Shown piece by piece: positions 58,960 to 64,000 of a stretch of DNA of 64,000 nucleotides. Origin of the DNA: Flaccisagitta enflata. Its lineage: Eukaryota; Chaetognatha; Sagittoidea; Aphragmophora. Each line of letters opens with the position of its first letter. The stretch's first letter is position 1. The position numbers and the translations under genes were made by a program. Below the pieces are notes generated by a model. It made no database searches and was not told the origin of the DNA. It worked only from the letters and a program-made list of their open reading frames with translations. The DNA lies in assembly GCA_965153355.1 (NCBI GenBank), contig OZ231128.1, positions 34,534,001 through 34,598,000 on the forward strand. Direction: 5' to 3'.

Positions 58960-60910
58960 AAAAGGGGATCTGGGGGTCTTCTTCTGGGTTGAGGGGGAGA
59001 GAGGGAAGGATCAATGAAAATGATCAAGTATATTCAGTGAGAACGGGGAACTTGAGACCTTTATGTGTTTGGTGAGGGGGGGGAGAAGGGCCAATAAAGT
59101 TGATCAAGCATATTCAGTGAGAAAGGGGAAATTGAGGCCATCATGTGTATGGTGAGGGTGGAGGGAAGGGCCAATAAAGTAGATCAAGCATATTCAGTGA
59201 GAAAGGGGAAATTGAGGCCATCATGTGTATGGTGAGGGTGGAGGGAAGGGCCAATAAAGTAGATCAAGCATATTCAGTGAGAAAGGGGAAATTGAGGCCA
59301 TCATGTGTATGGTGAGGGTGGAGGGAAGGGCCAATAAAGTTGATCAAGCATATTCAGTGAGAAAGGGGAACTTGAGGCCATCAAGTGTTTGGTGAGGGGG
59401 GAGGGAAGGGTCAATGAGCATGATCAAGCATATTCAGTGAGAAAGGGGAAATTGAGACCTTTATGTGTATGGTGAGGGTGGAGGGAAGGGCCAATAAAGT
59501 AGATCAAGCATATTCAGTGAGAAAGGGGAAATTGAAACTTTTATGTGTATGGTGAGGGGGAGGGAAGGATCAATGAAAATGATCAAGCATATTCAGTGAG
59601 AAAGGGGAAATTGAGACCTTTATGTGTATGGTAAGGGGGAGGGAAGGGCCAATAAAGTTGATCAAGCATATAAAGTGAGAAAGGGGAACTTGAGGCCTTT
59701 ATGAGTATTGTTGGGGGGAGGAGGTAAGGGCCAATAAAGTTGATCAAGCATATTAAGTGAGAAAGGGGAAATTGAGGCCATCATGTGTATGGTGAGGGTG
59801 GAGGGAAGGGCCAATAAAGTAGATCAAGCATATTCAGTGAGAAAGGGGAAATTGAAACTTTTATGTGTATGGTGAGGGGGAGGGAAGGATCAATGAAAAT
59901 GATCAAGCATATTCAGTGAGAAAGGGGAAATTGAGACCTCATGTGTATGGTGAGGGGGAGGGAAGGGCCAATAAGTTGATCAAGCATATAAAGTGAGAAA
60001 GGGGAACTTGAGGCCTTTATTGTGTATGGTGAGGGTGGAGGGAAGGGCCAATAAAGAATGTCCCAGGTGTGATCAAAGCCTCTTCAGTGAGAAAGGAAAT
60101 GAATCATCATGTGTATGGTGAGGGTGCAGAAGGAAGGGCCATGAGATAACTTTAAGTGAGAAGGGAAATTGAAACACATGTGTATGATGAGGGAAGGAGG
60201 ATGATAAATGATCAAGCATATTCAGTGAAAAGGGAAATTGAGACCTTTATGTACTTCTTTGGTAAGGGGGAGGAAGGGCCAATAAGTTGTTAACCTCTTT
60301 TAGTAAGAAAAAGACAGATTTCTGAGTATTGTTGGGGAGGAAGTAGGGCCAATAAGGCTGATCAAGCATATAAAGTGAGAAAGGGGAACTTGAGGCCTTT
60401 ATGAGTATTGTTGGGGGGAGGAGGTAAGGGCCAATAAAGTTGATCAAGCATATTAAGTGAGAAAGGGGAACTTGAGGCCATCATGTGTATGGTGAGGGGG
60501 GAGGTAAGGGCCAATAAAGTAGATCAAGCATATTCAGTGAGAAAGGGGAAATTGAGGCCTTTATGAGTATTGTTGGGGGGAGGAGGTAAGGGCCAATAAA
60601 GTTGATCAAGCATATAAAGTGAGAAAGGGGAACTTGAGGCCTTTATGAGTATTATTGTTGGGGGGAGAGGGTAAGAGACCAATAAAGTTGATCAGCATAT
60701 TAAAGTGGAAAGGGCAGAGGCCATCATGCTAAGCCGTAATAATTGAGGAGGAGGTAAGGGCCAATAAAGTAGATCAAGCATATACAGTGAGAAAGGGGAA
60801 CTTGAGGCCATCATGTGTATTGTTAGGGGGGAGGTAAGGGCCAATAAAGTTGATCAAGCATATAAAGTGAAAAGGGAAATTGAAGGCCTTTATGTAGGTA
60901 TTGTTGGGGG
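58960..60910 (+). repeat. 80-bp minisatellite, about 24 units
   Basis: The unit contains GAGGGAAGGGCCAATAAAGT, GATCAAGCATATTCAGTGAG, AAAGGGGAAATTGAGGCC and TCATGTGTATGGTGAGGG. Identical units are spaced exactly 80 bp at 59160-59320. The block at 60050-60350 is decayed. Alternative ends (GAGTATTGTTGGGGGGAGG) mark a second unit subtype on the right. Confidence 0.93.
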
Positions 60911-60914
60911 GGCA

Positions 60915-61081
60915 ATGCACGTGTCATGGCGAATAAAAAAATTCAGCTCAAGTAGGTAGCTATGTCGTATCACTTCGTCGCCGGAGCAGCCATTGCATGG
61001 TATGGTGAAAAATGTAAATGTGATCGCGACGGTCGCAGTTAGGAACTGGAGGCGAAATAGATAGCGACTTGAGATCGTCAT
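60915..61081 (-). CDS. Candidate first exon of a secreted or membrane protein
   Basis: The ATG at 61081 opens MTISSRYLFRLQFLTATVA and continues ITFTFFTIPCNG: a basic start, a long hydrophobic core and a plausible cleavage site. CSGDEVIRHSYLLELNFFIR follows. The frame reaches the edge of the 80-bp minisatellite, where any further exons would have been displaced. The donor is unclear (GAA|GTGATA is possible). No homology recognised. Confidence 0.3.
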
Positions 61082-61169
61082 TTTGCAAGTTTCAAAATAT
61101 TGCAACCACAAGCATTATCACCTTTTACAGTTTTTCAAAAGTCATATTTTACTCCCTCTACTGAACAAG

Positions 61170-61592
61170 TAGACTGTAGGACACAGGGGTGAATTTCCAT
61201 ACGTCCTGAAAGGGCAAATTGGAGGCCTTAGTAGCAATTTTCCATGATATTCAATGGGAATTTTGCATTTTTTTCAATTTCTTGTCAATTTGCCATGTTA
61301 TTCAATAGGAATTTTACATTTTTCTTAGTTTTCATCAATTTTCCTGTTATTCAATGGGAAACATGCATTTCTTTGCTTGTTTGTACATTTTCCATGTTAT
61401 TCAATAGGAAGTTTGCATTTTGACAATTTCCCATGTTATCCGATGGGACTGCAGAATTGAGGCATTGATGGTCTATGGGGGGGGACGGACGAAAGGACGG
61501 AAGGACGGACGGAAGGACGGACCGACGGACGTATGGAAATTCACCCCTGTGTCCTACAGGACATCGGCCTTTTGGGGTCGCTGCCCAAAAAG
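61170..61592 (+). mobile_element. FB4 element, class II
   Basis: A truncated left arm GTAGGACACAGGGGTGAATT, a core of TTTCCATGTTATTCAATAGG units, a G8 tract, GGACGGACCGACGGACG and the right arm GTATGGAAATTCACCCCTGT to GGGGTCGCTGCCC. Confidence 0.78.
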
Positions 61593-61639
61593 GATAGTGA
61601 CGCGACAAAGAGAAAGGGAGAAATGATTTGGAGTAACAT

Positions 61640-61835
61640 TAAAGAGGTCATGGGGCCTAACATGAGGCCTGAGAGGGCTATTTTGAGGGTGAAGAGGGCC
61701 AAAATCAGGCCTGAGAGTGCTGATTTGAGGCCCGGATGGTCAAAGGGGGGAGATGGACGGATGGAAGGAGGGACATCTGGAAATTCACCCCTGTGTCTTA
61801 CAGGACAACGGCCCTTTGGGGCCGCGGCTTAAAAA
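61640..61835 (+). mobile_element. FB4 element, right half
   Basis: AGGCCTGAGAGGGCTATTTT core units, AAGGGGGGAGATGGACGG, GGAAATTCACCCCTGTGTCT and CGGCCCTTTGGGGCCGC. No left arm found. Confidence 0.65.
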
Positions 61836-61839
61836 AGTA

Positions 61840-63070
61840 TTTCAGAATTTGCAGAAGACATAGAGGGCAAATGATTTACCTTAGTACAACTTTGTTGGTA
61901 AGTGAATGCTATGGAGGATGCTTAAAATATTTCGATGACAGTCATGAATACTGAATATGAATCAAAAAGGAAAAATGTGGGATGGCTTGTACGATTACTC
62001 TAAGTCATAAATGCGTGAATGTACCTTCTTTATGAAAATCCTCCAAAAGAACGCAAAAATAGGCAAACTGGGTTCAGCGACCTTGTTTTTTTTCTCCTAT
62101 TTTCATTTGCAACGACGGCTTTCCGTTTTTGCCCTTGAAAAAAATCTTTTAGAAAGAAAGTGTGTTCACATGTGACTGAGACAGTTGCGTATGAATTGGC
62201 TGGAGCAATATCTTCTTAGAAAAAAAGTTGTTCATCCCAAAAACCTTTGGTGAACACTGCTCCCAAATAATCAGATTGGTCTCAAATGAAAAAAGCTATT
62301 CAAGAAGCTACTAGTCTGGGATCTGTGGCTTAATTCATTTAGGAGCGCCAAGGTTTTTTTAGAATGAACCATTTCTTTTCAGTGGTACACTAATATTTTC
62401 ATATTTGGTCCAATCTTGCTCTATCACAAATGGATGTACACATTATTCCACTTTTTGGACGGAACTACCTGTGAGTGTTCTATCCTACCTCCTGTGGACA
62501 GCATCGCTTTCACACGACTTTAAAAGGGGTCCCCCAAAAATGGAATGACGATTAAAAGAACTATCATGCCACTATTGTCCAGTAATGATAATCATGAACG
62601 GGCGCGCCGTGGGCAAAATGATATAACAGAACGACATTTTTGAAAGATTAAGTATGAACTTACTCTTAACGCCGCGCTGCTTATTTCTCACACGTCATAA
62701 TATTTTTTTGAAGACGAGAAAAAAAATTTGGTGGTTGGCAATCTTGTTGTGACAGCGTCGCGTTGCTTTCACTCCAATAGGAAAAAAAGGCAAATGGATG
62801 ATAACGTGTTTGTTCAATGTTCATGCCAGCCAACCTCGCAGCCCGAATCTTTTGCAAAGATGGCTTACCAATGAAGTGGATTTGGGTTGTGAGGTGATTG
62901 AGGGTGGTTGATGACGAAAACTTTTGCTAGGTGATTGACGAAAACTTTTGCTAGGTGATGAGTTCAATCCACTTTGAGGGAGGGGGGGGGGCACGGAGTA
63001 GTGGAGCCGGGGGGACATCAACAGATTTTAGGTTGGATGTTGAAAAATTGGGGCTTGAAATTGTGGATGA
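61840..63070. other. Mostly unique sequence
   Basis: No gene recognised. A 24-bp unit with GATTGACGAAAACTTTTGC is directly duplicated at 62915-62962. Confidence 0.4.
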
Positions 63071-63074
63071 ACAT

Positions 63075-63269
63075 TTTGAACCCCGCGATAACGAATGTTA
63101 AAGGACCAAAACGAACAGGAACACAACCAGGTTTCATCCATGACAGGTGGAGTTCTATTTTTGTCAAAATAGAAATGAAAAGAAAATTACTTGAAGGGAC
63201 CAAAGTTTAACATAAATTTTAGGCGGATATCCATCCCTCTTGGGTACGTTAAAGCGGGGTGTAACTGTA
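63075..63269 (+). mobile_element. pogo-like MITE
   Basis: The left end TTGAACCCCGCGATAACGAA and right end GTTAAAGCGGGGTGTAACTG are inverted. AAAGGACCAAAACGAAC matches the 54632 copy. Confidence 0.65.
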
Positions 63270-63274
63270 AAAGA

Positions 63275-63483
63275 AAACAAGGCCGGATACACGGCTACCG
63301 GAGTCGCGTGCGGGTGGGCTGAAGCTGTGATGGGGTCACTTGATCATTTGGAGCAGGAGCAGTGAGGCCAAAGACCGCAAAACCCAAAAAAAGTAAAGTG
63401 TGACGAACGGACGGACGAGCAAACGGACAGACCGACGGACCGACAAAGCAGGGTGTAGAGTCGCGTAGCACGCGACTAGAAAA
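63275..63483 (-). mobile_element. R1 element, near-complete, reverse
   Basis: AACAAGGCCGGATACACGGC, GGAGTCGCGTGCGGGTGGG, AGCAGGAGCAGTGAGGCC, AAGTAAAGTGTGACGAACGG, the GGACGGACG block and GTCGCGTAGCACGCGACTAG. Confidence 0.87.
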
Positions 63484-63598
63484 TAATCAGGCTACCTTGG
63501 TTATGGGGTAGAGGCAGTGATATAAATTACCTCTATAGATCTAAAAGGCTGCTATAGGCATAGCGTCATATGTTCAGCGGTCCCCAATGTGCGTTGTT

Positions 63599-63754
63599 CT
63601 TAGTCGCGGACACGCGATTCTACACCTTGCCGTGTCGGTCCGTCCATCCGTTGGCCCGTCCGTCTGTAACATTTTTGGAATCCGAGCGTTTTTTGCACCC
63701 CTGCCCCTGCCCAACTGTCCGCCCAACTGTCCAGCCGTGTATCCTGCCTTTTTC
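63599..63754 (+). mobile_element. R1 element (CGGAC subtype), short
   Basis: TTAGTCGCGGACACGCGATT, CTACACCTTGCCGTGTCGG, GTAACATTTTTGGAATCCGA, CCCTGCCCCTGCCCAACTG and GTGTATCCTGCCTTTTT. Confidence 0.78.
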
Positions 63755-64000
63755 ATTGTTACATTCAGGGCTCTTAATTCTTCTTTTTTTGTTAAGAAGC
63801 AAAAATCTACCCTCTGAAGGCTGCTGACATGACAGGTCATCCCACTTGGCCTGAAACTAGAATGACAGAGTAATGAACGGCAAATTTTGTTCATGCATGT
63901 GATATATCTCGCTATGTAGGTCCTGCAGTTTTTCTACTTTGAACAAATTCTGACAAAAGTTCCTGCGAAATGGTGATATCAGTCCGCCGCGATATCTGAA

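Overview
This is eukaryotic, almost certainly invertebrate animal, genomic DNA. The evidence is a split gene with GT-AG introns, a seven-transmembrane receptor of rhodopsin/FMRFamide-receptor type, animal-type DNA-transposon MITEs with TA and TWA target sites, and very large amounts of simple-sequence DNA. The species could not be identified. Most of the window is repeats. Most long open frames here are readings of microsatellites or minisatellites and are not annotated as genes.

The one well-supported gene is on the minus strand, 32004 down to 24403. I assembled six exons with compatible phases (1,0,0,0,2) into a 1161-residue model: signal peptide, large cysteine-patterned ectodomain with six C-x6-C-x5-C modules, and seven C-terminal membrane segments. 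Its first intron coincides with a 271-bp inverted-repeat MITE whose termini carry both splice sites. Removing the element and one target-site copy also leaves the exon in frame, so this looks like intron gain by transposon insertion. Weaker gene traces are a polyQ-coding exon (2878-2486, minus), a possible exon beside a CAA array (18272-18460, plus), a signal-peptide first exon (61081, minus), a GIY-YIG-endonuclease-like relic inside a MITE (48414-48563, plus), and a few unassigned short frames.

Layout: 0-6 kb, degraded transposons, 72-bp and 62-bp minisatellites, CAGA and GTT arrays. 6-11 kb, palindromic elements including a 3.4-kb foldback. 11-18.9 kb, a series of arrays (TTTTTC, GTT, 29-bp unit, GT, TTTC, CT, CAA). 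19-24.4 kb, foldback and dispersed elements plus a split tandem array. 24.4-32 kb, the receptor gene with repeats in its introns. 32-37 kb, pogo-like and other MITEs. 36.9-41.2 kb, a giant inverted repeat. 41.2-45.8 kb, elements nested inside each other. 46-55 kb, several independent long inverted repeats, one triply nested. 56-62 kb, more foldback elements and an 80-bp minisatellite. 62-64 kb, pogo-like and dispersed elements.

Four repeat groups recur. 'Family R1' is about 150-225 bp, with one end carrying a self-complementary AGTCGCG...CGCGACT stem, an internal TCCG/TCGG-rich block, and the other end reading CCGGCCTTGTT. 'Family R2' is about 125 bp, starting GGTGCGACAAAG and ending CTTGGCCTTGTT. 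'Family FB4' has inverted arms starting GGGCAGCGGCCCC that flank a minisatellite core, with the arm subtype tracking the core type. The fourth group is MITEs: PIF/Harbinger-like (TTA target), pogo-like (AGTTGAACCCCGC ends) and mariner-like (TA target, CAGTATGTTT ends). All family names are mine. All boundaries were read by eye.
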